Origin: Candidatus Pseudobacter hemicellulosilyticus
GTDB taxonomy: Bacteria > Bacteroidota > Bacteroidia > Chitinophagales > Chitinophagaceae
Reading direction: 5' to 3'
Assembly: GCA_029202545.1 (NCBI GenBank)
Contig: CP119311.1
Coordinates: 744,001 to 808,000, forward strand
DNA: 64,000 nt
Position 1 is the first letter of the stretch; each line of letters begins with the position of its first letter. A program made the translations under genes and the position numbers. Below, piece by piece: positions 23,778 to 33,658 of the stretch. Below the pieces are notes generated by a model. The model was not told the origin of the DNA and ran no database searches. It was given only the letters and a program-made list of their open reading frames with translations.

Positions 23778-24848
23778 TTATTGGGCTGCCTTGCCTACAA
23801 AACCGAGGCGTTTTTCCATCTCCGGGCTCAGTTCCGGCAGCTTCCTTCTTTCAATCAGGAAACTGGTGAGCCGGGCTATATCAGCAAAGATGTAATGCTT
23901 GTCCAGCGCGCCTTTCAGGTAATCCCGGCCGGTGCTGCCGCCCGTGCCGATACGGGTGCCGATCATCCGGTGTACCATGCTCATGTGGCGATAGCGCCAC
24001 GTACTCAGCTGCTCGTCTATCTCCAGCAGGTTGTTGAGCAACTGGAAGGGCAGCTGCAGGATAGGGTAACCTCTGTACAGCATGATAAAGAGCGCCGCAC
24101 GGGAAGCACGGGGCGAAAGCTGCCGCTCTGCACTGGCTGAGCTATCGGCAAATACGGTATCGAAGAAGGTCTTGTTGGCGGCTTCGGCTTCTGCCAGGCT
24201 GCCGCCATAGAGATTGCGATAATCATTCCAGAAAGGGCCGCTGATAACGGGCTCAGCACTGGCTGCTGTCAGGGACTGGTAGCGGGCCCATAGCCCGGGC
24301 TCCTCAAAGAAGGGCATGCGTTCCAGCCAGGCATTGAGCAGCTGCAGCAGGGACTGTTCCGCCTCTGCTTTTTTGATGGTGTCTATCTGCTCCTGCCGAA
24401 GCTGGGAGATATAGTACTCCTGCCCGAAGCGATGCTCATAACGCAGTCCCAGCCTGGCTTCCAGCTCCTTGAACTGCCAGCTCTGGAAACCGGAGGCGGG
24501 ACGCAGCATATCCCGGAAATCGAGGAAATCCATAGGGGTCATGGTCTCCATGATGTCTATCTGGTGTACCAGTACTTTCAGGATGCTGATAACCCTCCCC
24601 AGCCGGTGTACCACCGTCTGCAGCTCGGGGGAATTGTCGTTGACCGGCTTCTGCATGATACCGGCCACGGAATTCACCTCATATAACAGCTGTTTGAACC
24701 AGAGTTCATAGGCCTGGTGGATAATAATGAACAGCATTTCATCATGCGCATGCTGTTTCAGCTTATCACTTTCGGGGAACTGGGCATTGAGTATTTTGTC
24801 CAGTTCCAGGTAGTCGTTATAATGTACTGCTTTCATAATGGAGTTCAA
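23778..24848 (-). CDS. Tryptophan 2,3-dioxygenase family haem protein
   Basis: A 356-residue protein with the family's two conserved regions. These are HDEMLFIIIHQAYELWFKQ (residues 35-53, containing the distal His region) and RYRHMSMVHRMIGTRIGTGG (286-304, where H288 fits the proximal haem ligand). The family oxidises tryptophan to N-formylkynurenine. It lies 34 nt after purD on the same strand, probably in one transcript; no kynurenine-pathway genes are adjacent, although nadC (quinolinate phosphoribosyltransferase) is 9 kb away. The insertion around residues 190-250 is longer than in compact bacterial enzymes, so a related haem dioxygenase activity remains possible. Confidence 0.85.
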   Translation of the reverse strand: MNSIMKAVHYNDYLELDKILNAQFPESDKLKQHAHDEMLFIIIHQAYELWFKQLLYEVNSVAGIMQKPVNDNSPELQTVVHRLGRVISILKVLVHQIDIMETMTPMDFLDFRDMLRPASGFQSWQFKELEARLGLRYEHRFGQEYYISQLRQEQIDTIKKAEAEQSLLQLLNAWLERMPFFEEPGLWARYQSLTAASAEPVISGPFWNDYRNLYGGSLAEAEAANKTFFDTVFADSSASAERQLSPRASRAALFIMLYRGYPILQLPFQLLNNLLEIDEQLSTWRYRHMSMVHRMIGTRIGTGGSTGRDYLKGALDKHYIFADIARLTSFLIERRKLPELSPEMEKRLGFVGKAAQ

Positions 24849-24882
24849 CCGTTAATTTATAAGGTGAGCAAGGCGGGATGGC

Positions 24883-26163
24883 CTACTGGAATTCGTACCC
24901 GATATCCTTACGGTATGCCATATCCCGGAAAGAGATCTTTTCCAGTACAGCTTTGGATTTACTTACTGCTTCGCTGACCGACTGGCCATAGGAGGTCACG
25001 CAGAGTACGCGGCCGCCGCTGGTCAGCACCTGGCCGTCCTTTGCAGTAGTTCCTGCATGGAACACCAGGCTGTCAGCCCCCACAGGCTGGTCCAGCCCTT
25101 CAATGGCATACCCTTTCTGGTAGTCGCCGGGATAACCGCCGCTGACCGCCATCACTGTACAGGTTGTGCGGGGGTCCTGCTCCACTTTTACGGAAGCCAG
25201 CTGGCCGGAAGCGGCTGCTTTGAACAGCTCCACCAGGTCCGTCCGGAGGCGGGGCATCACCACTTCAGTTTCCGGATCACCCATGCGGCAGTTGTATTCA
25301 ATCAGCTTCGGTGCTCCGCCAACCTTGATCAGGCCAAAGAACACGAAGCCTTTGTAATCTATATTTTCCTTGTGCAGACCGGTAATGGTGGGCTTCACCA
25401 CCTCTTCCTCCACCTGCTGCATAAAGCTGGCATCCGCAAAAGGTACGGGGCTTACAGCGCCCATCCCGCCTGTATTCAGGCCGGTATCCCCTTCCCCGAT
25501 CCGCTTGTAATCCTTGGCCTCGGGCAGCAGCACATAGTCTTTGCCATCCGTCAGGGCAAACACGCTCAGCTCAATGCCGTCCAGGAATTCCTCCACCACT
25601 ACTTTCTTACTGGCATCGCCAAACTTGCTCTGGCGGATCATCAGCTCAAACTCGGCCAGGGCTTCTTCATTCGACTGACAGATGAGTACCCCCTTGCCGG
25701 CGGCCAGGCCATCTGCTTTCAGCACTATGGGCAGCGGGTGCTGCCGCAGGTAGTCCATCCCTTCTTCAAAGCTGGCGGCGTCAAATTCGCGGTAGGCGGC
25801 GGTGGGGATATTGTGCCGCATCATGAACTGCTTGGCAAAGGCCTTGCTGCCTTCCAATTGGGCGCCATACTGCGCGGGGCCAATGATAAGTACAGACTGC
25901 AGTGCAGGATCATTCCGGAAATAGTCAACAATACCCTTTACCAGCGGCTCTTCCGGGCCTACCACTACCAGTCCTACGGTATTCTCCAGCACAAATTGCT
26001 TTACGGCGGCATGATCGGAAACATCCAGGGCCACATTAGTGCCTACCAGTCCCGTGCCGGCATTACCGGGAGCAATGAATAGCCGGGTACATTGTGTACT
26101 TTGAACCATTTTCCAGGCCAGTGCATGTTCACGGCCACCTGAGCCAATCAGTAATATAGTCAT
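24883..26163 (-). CDS. purD: Phosphoribosylamine-glycine ligase
   Basis: A 426-residue ATP-grasp enzyme of purine synthesis joining phosphoribosylamine and glycine. It shows the N-terminal GSGGREHALAWK motif, the ATP-grasp core (VLKADGLAAGKGVLI, then EEFLDGIELSVFALTDG) and YNCRMGDPETEVVMPRL. Length is standard for GARS. It is the first gene of a pair with the tryptophan dioxygenase homologue. Its start faces the POT transporter gene across a 192-bp divergent promoter region. Confidence 0.95.
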   Translation of the reverse strand: MTILLIGSGGREHALAWKMVQSTQCTRLFIAPGNAGTGLVGTNVALDVSDHAAVKQFVLENTVGLVVVGPEEPLVKGIVDYFRNDPALQSVLIIGPAQYGAQLEGSKAFAKQFMMRHNIPTAAYREFDAASFEEGMDYLRQHPLPIVLKADGLAAGKGVLICQSNEEALAEFELMIRQSKFGDASKKVVVEEFLDGIELSVFALTDGKDYVLLPEAKDYKRIGEGDTGLNTGGMGAVSPVPFADASFMQQVEEEVVKPTITGLHKENIDYKGFVFFGLIKVGGAPKLIEYNCRMGDPETEVVMPRLRTDLVELFKAAASGQLASVKVEQDPRTTCTVMAVSGGYPGDYQKGYAIEGLDQPVGADSLVFHAGTTAKDGQVLTSGGRVLCVTSYGQSVSEAVSKSKAVLEKISFRDMAYRKDIGYEFQ

Positions 26164-26355
26164 ATGTTGTAAGGGTAGTTTTAAACGCTGCGAATTTCGG
26201 GATTCGATGCCGATTTGGACAATTTTAATTGTGGGAATGCGCCGAGAAGCCCGAATTATCGCTATTTTGGGCCGCTAAAATTCCAAAGGCACCTGGGAAA
26301 GCGCTACTTAAACACTGCATAAAAACACCGTGCAATACCCAAATAACAACAATTT

Positions 26356-28071
26356 ATGAGTCAATCAGTACCTCAAAAGGGGCACCCCAAAGGATTGTAT
26401 ATCCTGTTTGCGACAGAAATGTGGGAACGCTTCAACTACTACGGGATGCGAGCCATTCTCATCCTGTTCATGACCAAAGCCCTGCTTTTCTCCGATGCCT
26501 TTGCCTCTAATCTCTACGGTAGTTATACCGGTCTCGTTTACCTCACCCCGCTTATTGGCGGTTATATTGCCGACAGGTACTGGGGCAATAAACGCTCCAT
26601 TATAGTAGGTGGCCTGGTGATGGCCATCGGGGAGTTCCTCCTGTTCTTCTGCGGCTCCCTGTATGAAAGCGCACCGGGACTTTCCACCATGTTTTTCTTC
26701 TCGGGCCTCGGTTTCATGATTGCCGGTAACGGTTTCTTCAAACCCAATATATCTTCCCTTGTTGGCCAGCTCTATCCCAAGAACGATCGGCGGACAGATG
26801 CGGCCTATACCATCTTTTATATGGGTATCAATGTAGGTGGCGCCATCGGTCCCTTCCTCTGCGGCATGGCCGGTGATACCGGTAATCCCGCCGACTTCAA
26901 ATGGGCCTTCCTGGTGGCTGGTATTGGTATGCTGATCAGCGTCCTGGTCCAGAAGCTCTACCAGGACAAATACATTGTTTCCCCCGAAGGCGTTCCCCTC
27001 GGCAATCCCAATCCCAACGCCCCGAAGGCCTGGAGTAATCCTGTGCTCATCGTCCTGGGCTGCCTGCTGTTTTCCGGTGTGGCTATTGGTGTTCTGTATG
27101 TGGATGCCAATGTATTCAGCTTCCTGAGCTACCTGCTGATCGCCTCCTTCCTCTTTATCGTTTTTGTACTGTATAGTGATAAATCGCTCACCCGGATCGA
27201 GAAGCAGAAGATCACGGTGATCATTATAACGGCCTTCTTCGTGATCTTTTTCTGGTCAGCCTTTGAACAGGCAGGCGCCTCGCTGAACCTGTTTGCCGAC
27301 CGCCAGACCGACCGCTTCCTGGGCTGGGTAGTCCCCAAGTATTACCTGTATATCATCTCTGCAGCCTTGCTGGGTGTGCTGGGCTGGTGCTGGAAAAAAG
27401 CCACCACCAATCTTGCCCTCAATGATAAGTCGCTGTTGAATGGCGTAAAAGTACTGTTGATCGTCCTTGCTGGTGCGCTCCTGTATTACGATATAAAAGT
27501 GGGCATGGAACCCGGCGCTAACATTGAAATGAATGAAGTACCTGCCAGCTACTTCCAGTCGCTCAACTCCATTTTTGTGATCAGCTTTGCACCGCTGTTT
27601 GCCTGGTTATGGTTAAAGCTGGGCAGGTTTGAGCCATCTGCGCCTACCAAAATGGCTATTGGTCTTTTCCTCCTGGCCCTTGGTTATCTCTGGATCGCCT
27701 TTGGCGTGAAAGATGCCGGAGCTGTGAAAGTGAGCATGGTCTGGCTGATCGGCATGTATGCCCTGCATACCTGGGGCGAACTCTGCCTCTCGCCCATCGG
27801 CCTTTCCCTCGTGAACAAACTGGCGCCATTGAAATATGCCTCCCTGTTAATGGCCGTATGGTTCCTGGCCAATGCAGCCGCCAACAAATTTGCCGGTGTG
27901 CTGAGCGCCCTCTACCCGGGCAGTGGCAAGACCACCAGGTTCCTGTTCTATGAAATGACCAATCTCTATGACTTCTTCATCCTCTTTTTGGGTATGGCTG
28001 GCGTGGCTTCCCTGATCCTGTTTGGCATCACCAAACAGCTGCAAAAGATGATGACGCAGGAGAGCAAATAA
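26356..28071 (+). CDS. POT/PTR-family proton-coupled peptide transporter
   Basis: A 571-residue major-facilitator protein importing di- and tripeptides with protons. The POT signature E21-x-x-E24-R25-F-N-Y-Y-G is intact, followed by the PTR motifs GGYIADRYWGNKRSII and FYMGINVGGAIGPFLCG. About 12-14 helices are seen, with a large central soluble loop after PNAPKAWSNP. It is followed by an OPT-family transporter after 13 bp, so the pair forms a peptide-uptake operon suited to a protein-degrading bacterium. Confidence 0.92.
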   Translation: MSQSVPQKGHPKGLYILFATEMWERFNYYGMRAILILFMTKALLFSDAFASNLYGSYTGLVYLTPLIGGYIADRYWGNKRSIIVGGLVMAIGEFLLFFCGSLYESAPGLSTMFFFSGLGFMIAGNGFFKPNISSLVGQLYPKNDRRTDAAYTIFYMGINVGGAIGPFLCGMAGDTGNPADFKWAFLVAGIGMLISVLVQKLYQDKYIVSPEGVPLGNPNPNAPKAWSNPVLIVLGCLLFSGVAIGVLYVDANVFSFLSYLLIASFLFIVFVLYSDKSLTRIEKQKITVIIITAFFVIFFWSAFEQAGASLNLFADRQTDRFLGWVVPKYYLYIISAALLGVLGWCWKKATTNLALNDKSLLNGVKVLLIVLAGALLYYDIKVGMEPGANIEMNEVPASYFQSLNSIFVISFAPLFAWLWLKLGRFEPSAPTKMAIGLFLLALGYLWIAFGVKDAGAVKVSMVWLIGMYALHTWGELCLSPIGLSLVNKLAPLKYASLLMAVWFLANAAANKFAGVLSALYPGSGKTTRFLFYEMTNLYDFFILFLGMAGVASLILFGITKQLQKMMTQESK

Positions 28072-28084
28072 ACCAACTACTGAT

Positions 28085-30136
28085 ATGTCTGAGAAAAAGT
28101 TCCAACCTTTTGTAGCCCCGGAGACCAGGATGGCGGAGTTCACCCTGAAATCCGTGCTGGTAGGCTCTGCCTTCGGCATCATCTTCGGCGCGGCTACGGT
28201 TTACCTGGCGCTGAAAGCGGGCCTCACCGTTTCCGCTTCCATCCCCATTGCGGTGATGGCCATCGCCCTGAGCAAACTCTTCCTGAAGACTACCATCCTG
28301 GAGAACAATATCATCCAGACCACCGGTAGTGCAGGCGAGAGCATTGCCGCCGGCGTGGTATTCACCCTACCCGGCTTTCTGTTCCTCAGTGATCCCGCAA
28401 GCGCAGACTATTTCAACTATTTCACCATCCTGATCCTGGCCATACTTGGTGGCATACTCGGTACACTCATGATGATCCCGCTCCGCCGGCCCCTCATCGT
28501 GAAAGAACATGGCGCCCTGCCCTACCCTGAAGGGACCGCCTGCGCCTCTGTGCTGAAGGCCGGCGAGAAAGGCGGCGATTTTGCCAGGACAGCTTTCATA
28601 GGTGTAGGCGTAGCTATGGTGTATGCCCTATTGCAGAAAGTACTCCACCTGATAGCAGAAGCCCCCACCTTCATGACCAGGCAAACGAATAAGTACTTCC
28701 CCTCAGCCAGGCTCAGCGGGGAAATCACGCCCGAATACCTGGGCGTGGGGTATATCGTAGGCCCCAAGATCGGAGGTATACTGGTAGCGGGAAGTGTATT
28801 GTGCTGGTTTGTCTTCATTCCCCTGCTGGCAACGCTTGTCCCACCTGAAGCCATCGCCACCCAACTGGTAAAGCTGGGTTACCTCAGTTCGCTGGATAAA
28901 GCAGGCGGCTCAGGCGGATGGGACCCCATAACACGTACTTTTGCCGATTTCTCTATGCCCATTTACCAGGCTTATGTGCGCCAGATCGGCGCCGGCGCCG
29001 TGGCAGCAGGCGGATTCATCATGCTTTTCAAAACGATCCCTACCATCATCTCGTCTTTTAAAGGAAGCCTCGGCTCCATCAATAAAACAGGGAGTTCAAC
29101 GGAAGGGTTGGAAAGGACCGACCGCGACCTGTCCCTGAAAGTTGTAGGCATTGGCAGCGCATTACTCGTATTGCTGATGGTCATACTGCCACAGATCCCC
29201 GGCGATAGTATCGGTAGCAAATTTCTGCTGGGTATCCTCGTGGTGATCTTCGGCGCTTTCTTTGTGACCGTTTCAAGCCGTATAGTGGGCCTTATTGGTT
29301 CGTCCAATAACCCCATCAGCGGTATGACCATTGCTACCATCATGGGAACCTGCCTGGTTTTCCTGGCCGTAGGCTGGACCGGCAGGGTCTACGAACCGAT
29401 GGCCCTGGTGGTAGGAGGTATCATTTGTATTGCAGCAGCCAACGCAGGTAATACTTCACAGGACCTTAAAACCGGTTATATAGTGGGCGCCACACCCAAG
29501 TACCAGCAAATAGCATTGTTCATTGGCGCCATCGTTTCATCGGTCGTGATCGGTTTGACCGTCAAAGTGCTTGATACACCTACGCAAGCCATGCTCAACG
29601 AAGGTATTCACCATGCCATCGGCACCACCAGCCTGCCCGCTCCCCAAGGTACCCTGATGGCGACCCTGATCAAAGGCATCCAATCCCAAAACCTCGACTG
29701 GCAATATGTGCTGGTAGGGGCGTGTATTGCCATCGTGATGGAGCTCTGTGGCATCAAAGCCCTCTCCTTCGCTATCGGCATTTACCTGCCACTGGCCACT
29801 ACCCTGCCCATCTTTATTGGTGGCGCCATTCGCGGACTGGTAGATCGCAAGAAAAAGAAAAGAGGAGAAGTGCATCTTTCAGCAGAAGAAGAAGACCTCC
29901 AGAAAGGTAATCTCTTTGCCACAGGCCTGGTAGCCGGTGGCGCTCTGGCAGGGGTAACCGTAGCCTTCCTGCTTGCCAACGGCAGTATAAGAACCCAATT
30001 GGAAAAGATAAGCCTTGAGCATGGACTGTCAGGCGCCCTGGGTGAAACCGGCTACTACCTGCTGGGCGCCCTGTTCTTTGCCCTCATGGGATTTCTGCTA
30101 TACCGCATTGGCATGCAGAAAAAACAGAGCTTATAA
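28085..30136 (+). CDS. OPT-family oligopeptide transporter
   Basis: A 683-residue inner-membrane protein with about 16 hydrophobic segments. Family features are the N-terminal ETRMAEFTLKSVLVGSAFG, the glycine-rich GSAGESIAAGVVFTLPGF and PLRRPLIVKEHGALPYPEG, and the C-terminal IGIYLPLATTLPIFIGGAIRG. OPT proteins import oligopeptides, and some members import metal chelates, which cannot be excluded. It lies 13 bp after the POT transporter in one operon, and a strong terminator follows. Confidence 0.9.
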   Translation: MSEKKFQPFVAPETRMAEFTLKSVLVGSAFGIIFGAATVYLALKAGLTVSASIPIAVMAIALSKLFLKTTILENNIIQTTGSAGESIAAGVVFTLPGFLFLSDPASADYFNYFTILILAILGGILGTLMMIPLRRPLIVKEHGALPYPEGTACASVLKAGEKGGDFARTAFIGVGVAMVYALLQKVLHLIAEAPTFMTRQTNKYFPSARLSGEITPEYLGVGYIVGPKIGGILVAGSVLCWFVFIPLLATLVPPEAIATQLVKLGYLSSLDKAGGSGGWDPITRTFADFSMPIYQAYVRQIGAGAVAAGGFIMLFKTIPTIISSFKGSLGSINKTGSSTEGLERTDRDLSLKVVGIGSALLVLLMVILPQIPGDSIGSKFLLGILVVIFGAFFVTVSSRIVGLIGSSNNPISGMTIATIMGTCLVFLAVGWTGRVYEPMALVVGGIICIAAANAGNTSQDLKTGYIVGATPKYQQIALFIGAIVSSVVIGLTVKVLDTPTQAMLNEGIHHAIGTTSLPAPQGTLMATLIKGIQSQNLDWQYVLVGACIAIVMELCGIKALSFAIGIYLPLATTLPIFIGGAIRGLVDRKKKKRGEVHLSAEEEDLQKGNLFATGLVAGGALAGVTVAFLLANGSIRTQLEKISLEHGLSGALGETGYYLLGALFFALMGFLLYRIGMQKKQSL

Positions 30137-30178
30137 TCGTTTTGTATAGTCCCGGCCCTGAACAGGCCAGGACAAATG

Positions 30179-30218
30179 AACTGCCCCCGGAGGATAATCC
30201 CCGGGGGCAGTTTATTTA
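30179..30218 (+). terminator. Intrinsic terminator after the peptide-transporter operon
   Basis: A 12-bp stem AACTGCCCCCGG / CCGGGGGCAGTT with a loop of about ten bases is followed by TATTTATAAAA. Confidence 0.8.
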
Positions 30219-30310
30219 TAAAAAACTTGCTTCAATGAATAACCGACAAATACAATGATTGGGGGCGAACCAAAAGTTATTGCTCCCGCGGCAGTGTCTA
30301 TTAAACCTGG

Positions 30311-30697
30311 TCAGTTCATCTTGAAAGGAACGATCATTTCAAATACGGGGATATTCACTTCAAACTGCTGTTTGTTGTGCAGGTTCTCCATCAGGTAGGT
30401 GCCATACATCTTGCCCATTTCACTGCGCAGGTTACAGCCGCTGACATACTGGTAGCGTTCCGCAGGCTGCAGGATGGGCTGTACGCCCACTACACCTTCT
30501 CCCTCTACTTCCCGGTTACTGCCATTACTATCGGCAATATACCAGTGACGGCGGTGCAGCTTGACAGGGAAATTGTTGTGATTTTCGATCGTTATCCGAT
30601 AGGCAAACATATACTCGCCGGAGATGGGGTTGGAGTAATCCGGCTGGTAGAAAGTTTCGACGCTGATCTCAATGCCCTCAGATATTTTCGATACCAT
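30311..30697 (-). CDS. apaG: ApaG family protein
   Basis: A 128-residue single-domain beta-sandwich protein. The family core is evident: YMFAYRITIENHNNFPVKLHRRHW, then GVVGVQPILQPAERYQYVSGC and GKMYGTYLMEN. ApaG is linked to magnesium/cobalt resistance and diadenosine tetraphosphate metabolism in enterobacteria; its biochemical role is unclear. It is a monocistronic gene, divergent from icd. Confidence 0.92.
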   Translation of the reverse strand: MVSKISEGIEISVETFYQPDYSNPISGEYMFAYRITIENHNNFPVKLHRRHWYIADSNGSNREVEGEGVVGVQPILQPAERYQYVSGCNLRSEMGKMYGTYLMENLHNKQQFEVNIPVFEMIVPFKMN

Positions 30698-30839
30698 GAT
30701 CGATGGTTTGGAGGTTTAAAGGTAATTAAAATTACAGGCTGACTGCCCGAATTACCTAAGAATTTGGCGGGAAATCAACCCGGAGGCAGTAATTTCGCCG
30801 CACCTTTTCTCCCTCAAACATACTTTTAATAATTCATAT

Positions 30840-32291
30840 ATGAAAATAGCTGTCGCCAAAGGGGATGGTATTGGCCCCGAAATTATGGATGCCGTACTCC
30901 GGATCTTTGAAGCCAATAAAGCCCCCCTCGAATATGAGCTGGTTGAAATGGGTAAATGGGTGTTCGATAAAGGTTTTTCCAATGGCATGACGCCTGAGGC
31001 TCAACAAACTATCGAGAACCTCGGCATACTTTTCAAAGGCCCCATGGAAACGCCCAAAGGGAAAGGGGTTAAAAGTGTGAACGTCACTGCCCGCAAAACC
31101 TGGAATACCTACGCCAATAAAAGGGTGTTCCAGACCCTCCACGGCGTGGACACCGTATTCTCCAAGGCCGGTATCCCCATTGACCTGACCGTGGTCCGGG
31201 AGAATATTGAAGATACCTATGGCGGGATTGAGCATATGCTCACCCATGACGTGGCGCTCAGCCGCCGCTTCATTACCCGCCCCGGCAGCCTCCAGGTGAT
31301 CAAGTACGCCTTTGAGATGGCCAGGCAGAAGAATGCCCGCCGCATCACCTGCGGTCACAAGGCCAATATCATGAAGATCACCGATGGCCTGTTCCTGGAA
31401 TGTTTTTACGAAGTAGCCAAAGATTACCCCGAGCTGAAAGCCGATGACGTGATCGTGGACGATCTCTGTATGAAGCTGGTCACCCGCCCCGATACCTTTG
31501 ATGTGGTGGTGCTCACCAACCTGCAGGGCGATATTGTGTCCGATCTCTGCGCCGGCCTGGTAGGCGGCCTGGGCTTTGCACCTTCTGCCAATATCGGCGA
31601 CCATATCTGCATCTTCGAGGCTGTACACGGTACCGCCCCGGATATTGCCGGTAAGAATATTGCCAACCCCACCGCCCTGCTGCTGAGCGGCATTGCCATG
31701 CTGCGTCACCTGGGCCTGATGGAAAATGCAGCCGTGATAGAGAACGCCCTGCTCTATACCCTGGAACAGGGTACCCGCACCGGTGATTTCGGGGATAAGT
31801 CCACCACTGCGCTCAATACCACCCAGTTTGCGGAGGCTATCATCGGGAACTTTGGTAAGCAGCCGGCCCTCAACGCCCGGGAACTGCTGCCCAACAAGCC
31901 CACCATCCAGACCATGTTCAAGCTGGACAAGAACCCGATGCTGGTATCCGAGGAAATGGAGAACGAGACCATTGTAGGAGTGGACCTCTTCATTGAGAGT
32001 GCGGAGCAGCCTGCCCTGATTGCCAAAAAATGCCAGCGTCATGCCGGGGTGAAATTCAACCTGATCAATATCAGCAACCGGGGTACCCAGGTATGGCCCA
32101 CCGGTTCTATCTATACCAACCTGGTGAACCAGTACAATGTGCGCTTTGAGAGCCTTGACGGGTCACCGCTCAACCAGCAGGATGTGCTGGGCCTTTATGT
32201 GAGCCTGAGCGGCGATTTCAAGATCTGCTCTTCTGAGCTGCTGAATAGGTGGGGCGATAAAAAAGCCTATAGCCTGGCACAGGGCCAGTAA
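30840..32291 (+). CDS. icd: NADP-dependent isocitrate dehydrogenase, long form
   Basis: A 483-residue TCA-cycle enzyme converting isocitrate to 2-oxoglutarate. It has the beta-decarboxylating dehydrogenase motifs GDGIGPEIM, RENIEDTYGGIEH, TCGHKANIMKITDG, the metal-binding VVLTNLQGDIVSDLCAG, and the NADP-binding EAVHGTAPDIAGKNIANP. The catalytic domain ends near residue 335, and about 145 extra C-terminal residues (from about NARELLPNKP) are present, as in the Thermus-type long isocitrate dehydrogenases. A very long perfect hairpin terminator follows. Confidence 0.9.
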   Translation: MKIAVAKGDGIGPEIMDAVLRIFEANKAPLEYELVEMGKWVFDKGFSNGMTPEAQQTIENLGILFKGPMETPKGKGVKSVNVTARKTWNTYANKRVFQTLHGVDTVFSKAGIPIDLTVVRENIEDTYGGIEHMLTHDVALSRRFITRPGSLQVIKYAFEMARQKNARRITCGHKANIMKITDGLFLECFYEVAKDYPELKADDVIVDDLCMKLVTRPDTFDVVVLTNLQGDIVSDLCAGLVGGLGFAPSANIGDHICIFEAVHGTAPDIAGKNIANPTALLLSGIAMLRHLGLMENAAVIENALLYTLEQGTRTGDFGDKSTTALNTTQFAEAIIGNFGKQPALNARELLPNKPTIQTMFKLDKNPMLVSEEMENETIVGVDLFIESAEQPALIAKKCQRHAGVKFNLINISNRGTQVWPTGSIYTNLVNQYNVRFESLDGSPLNQQDVLGLYVSLSGDFKICSSELLNRWGDKKAYSLAQGQ

Positions 32292-32297
32292 CAAGTT

Positions 32298-32346
32298 AAA
32301 ATAGGGGAGGCCCGCTCAACAATGTTGAGCGGGCCTCCCCTATTTT
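32298..32346. terminator. Long perfect bidirectional terminator hairpin
   Basis: A 24-bp perfect inverted repeat (starting AAAATAGGGGAGGCC, ending GGCCTCCCCTATTTT) has an essentially absent loop. It lies between the convergent icd and SUI1-family genes with A/T tails on both sides. Confidence 0.9.
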
Positions 32347-32354
32347 ATAATAAG

Positions 32355-32705
32355 TTATCCGCCGGCTTTCTTCGCTTTGGCATAACCGTTCTTCGTAAAG
32401 TACATCATCACTTTGTCGCGCTGGTCGCCCTGGATGATGACCTCACCATCTTTGGCGGCGCCGCCGGTGCCGCAGAAATTCTTCAGCTTCTTACCCAGTT
32501 CTTCCAGGTCTTCCGGTTTACCGGTAAAGCCGGTGATCAGGGTCACCAGCTTGCCGGCCCGCTGCTTGCTGTCGAGCCATACACGCAGCGCCTGCTGTGC
32601 CGGCGGCAGGGTATCCTGTTCGGACTGGTTGTCGTTGTCGAAGCTGAAGTTAGGGTCTGTGCTGTAGACGAATCCTTTATTATCGGGTTTGTTCTTTTTT
32701 GACAT
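32355..32705 (-). CDS. SUI1/eIF1-like translation factor (YciH family)
   Basis: A 116-residue protein from the preferred ATG (MSKKNKPDNKG); an in-frame start 14 codons earlier exists but adds a basic, unconserved peptide. The SUI1 domain covers about residues 50-112, with VTLITGFTGKPEDLEELGKK, the conserved KNFCGTGGAAKDGEVIIQGD and the RDKVMMYFTKNGY end. Related bacterial proteins bind the small ribosomal subunit and influence initiation fidelity. Convergent with icd. Confidence 0.9.
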   Translation of the reverse strand: MSKKNKPDNKGFVYSTDPNFSFDNDNQSEQDTLPPAQQALRVWLDSKQRAGKLVTLITGFTGKPEDLEELGKKLKNFCGTGGAAKDGEVIIQGDQRDKVMMYFTKNGYAKAKKAGG

Positions 32706-32799
32706 AACAGGCTTTTTATGGCTTCTTGATTTTTCCCGGCCGCTCATCTCCCTTCACCCGGGCAACGGCAGCAGCCGGCTATCAGGAAAAGCGGCGGGT

Positions 32800-33654
32800 T
32801 TACACCAGCACCGCTTTCAAACTCAGGTCCAGGCTCTTTGCCTGGTGGATCAAAGCGCCCACGCTGATATAATCCACGCCGGTAGCGGCATATGCTTCCA
32901 TATTCTCCAGGTTGATACCGCCGCTGGCTTCCGTTTCCACCTGACCATTGATCAGCGTCATGGCCTCCTGCAGCTGTGCAGGGGTGAAATTGTCCAGCAT
33001 CACGCGATCCACCTTGCCATAGGCCAGGACCCGTTTCACTTCGTCCAGGTTGCGGGTCTCCACTTCTATTTTCAGTCCCGGCCGGACATCCTGTACATAA
33101 CGCCAGGCCCTTTCAATGGCCTGTTCCAGTCCACCGCAATAATCAATATGGTTATCCTTGAGCATGATCATATCGTAAAGGCCCATACGATGATTGTGCC
33201 CGCCGCCGATCCGCACGGCTTCTTTTTCCAGCAGCCGGAAATTGGGGGTGGTCTTACGGGTATCCAGGACCCTGGTATGGTAGCCTTCCAGCTTATCGCT
33301 GTACTGACGGGTAAGGGTAGCAATGCCGCTCATGCGCTGCATGCAGTTCAGCACCAGTCTTTCGCACTGGAGGATAGTATGAACGGAAGCGGTCACTTCA
33401 AAGGCAGTCTCGCCAGCCATCATGGCATCGCCGTCTGCTTTGAAGAGCTGGAACTGTGCGACGGGTTCTTTGAAGCGGAAGATCTCCTGCGCCACTGCCA
33501 CGCCGGCCAGGACGCCGTCCTGTTTGATCTTGAGTACGGCCTTGCCTTTGGCATCAGGCGGGATGGCGGAGAGCGTGGAATGATCCCCATCACCAATATC
33601 CTCGCGGAGCCCGGAGCGGATCAGTAATTGTAATTGTTCAGAAAAAGATAACAT
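32800..33654 (-). CDS. nadC: Nicotinate-nucleotide (quinolinate) pyrophosphorylase
   Basis: A 284-residue enzyme making nicotinate mononucleotide from quinolinate and PRPP in NAD synthesis. Typical segments are LREDIGDGDHST, LNCMQRMSGIATLTRQY, VLDTRKTTPNFRLLEKEAVRIGGGHNHRMGLYD and IEVETRNLDEV. The start at 33654 was chosen because it gives the standard family N-terminus. The open frame extends 45 codons further, but that part is unrelated and overlaps the promoter (TACCTTTG four bases before the ATG). Confidence 0.93.
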   Translation of the reverse strand: MLSFSEQLQLLIRSGLREDIGDGDHSTLSAIPPDAKGKAVLKIKQDGVLAGVAVAQEIFRFKEPVAQFQLFKADGDAMMAGETAFEVTASVHTILQCERLVLNCMQRMSGIATLTRQYSDKLEGYHTRVLDTRKTTPNFRLLEKEAVRIGGGHNHRMGLYDMIMLKDNHIDYCGGLEQAIERAWRYVQDVRPGLKIEVETRNLDEVKRVLAYGKVDRVMLDNFTPAQLQEAMTLINGQVETEASGGINLENMEAYAATGVDYISVGALIHQAKSLDLSLKAVLV

Positions 33655-33658
33655 GCGC

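Noticed and set aside
30834..32042. 402-codon minus-strand ORF opposite icd
   Set aside because: Shadow of isocitrate dehydrogenase, which has all family motifs on the plus strand.
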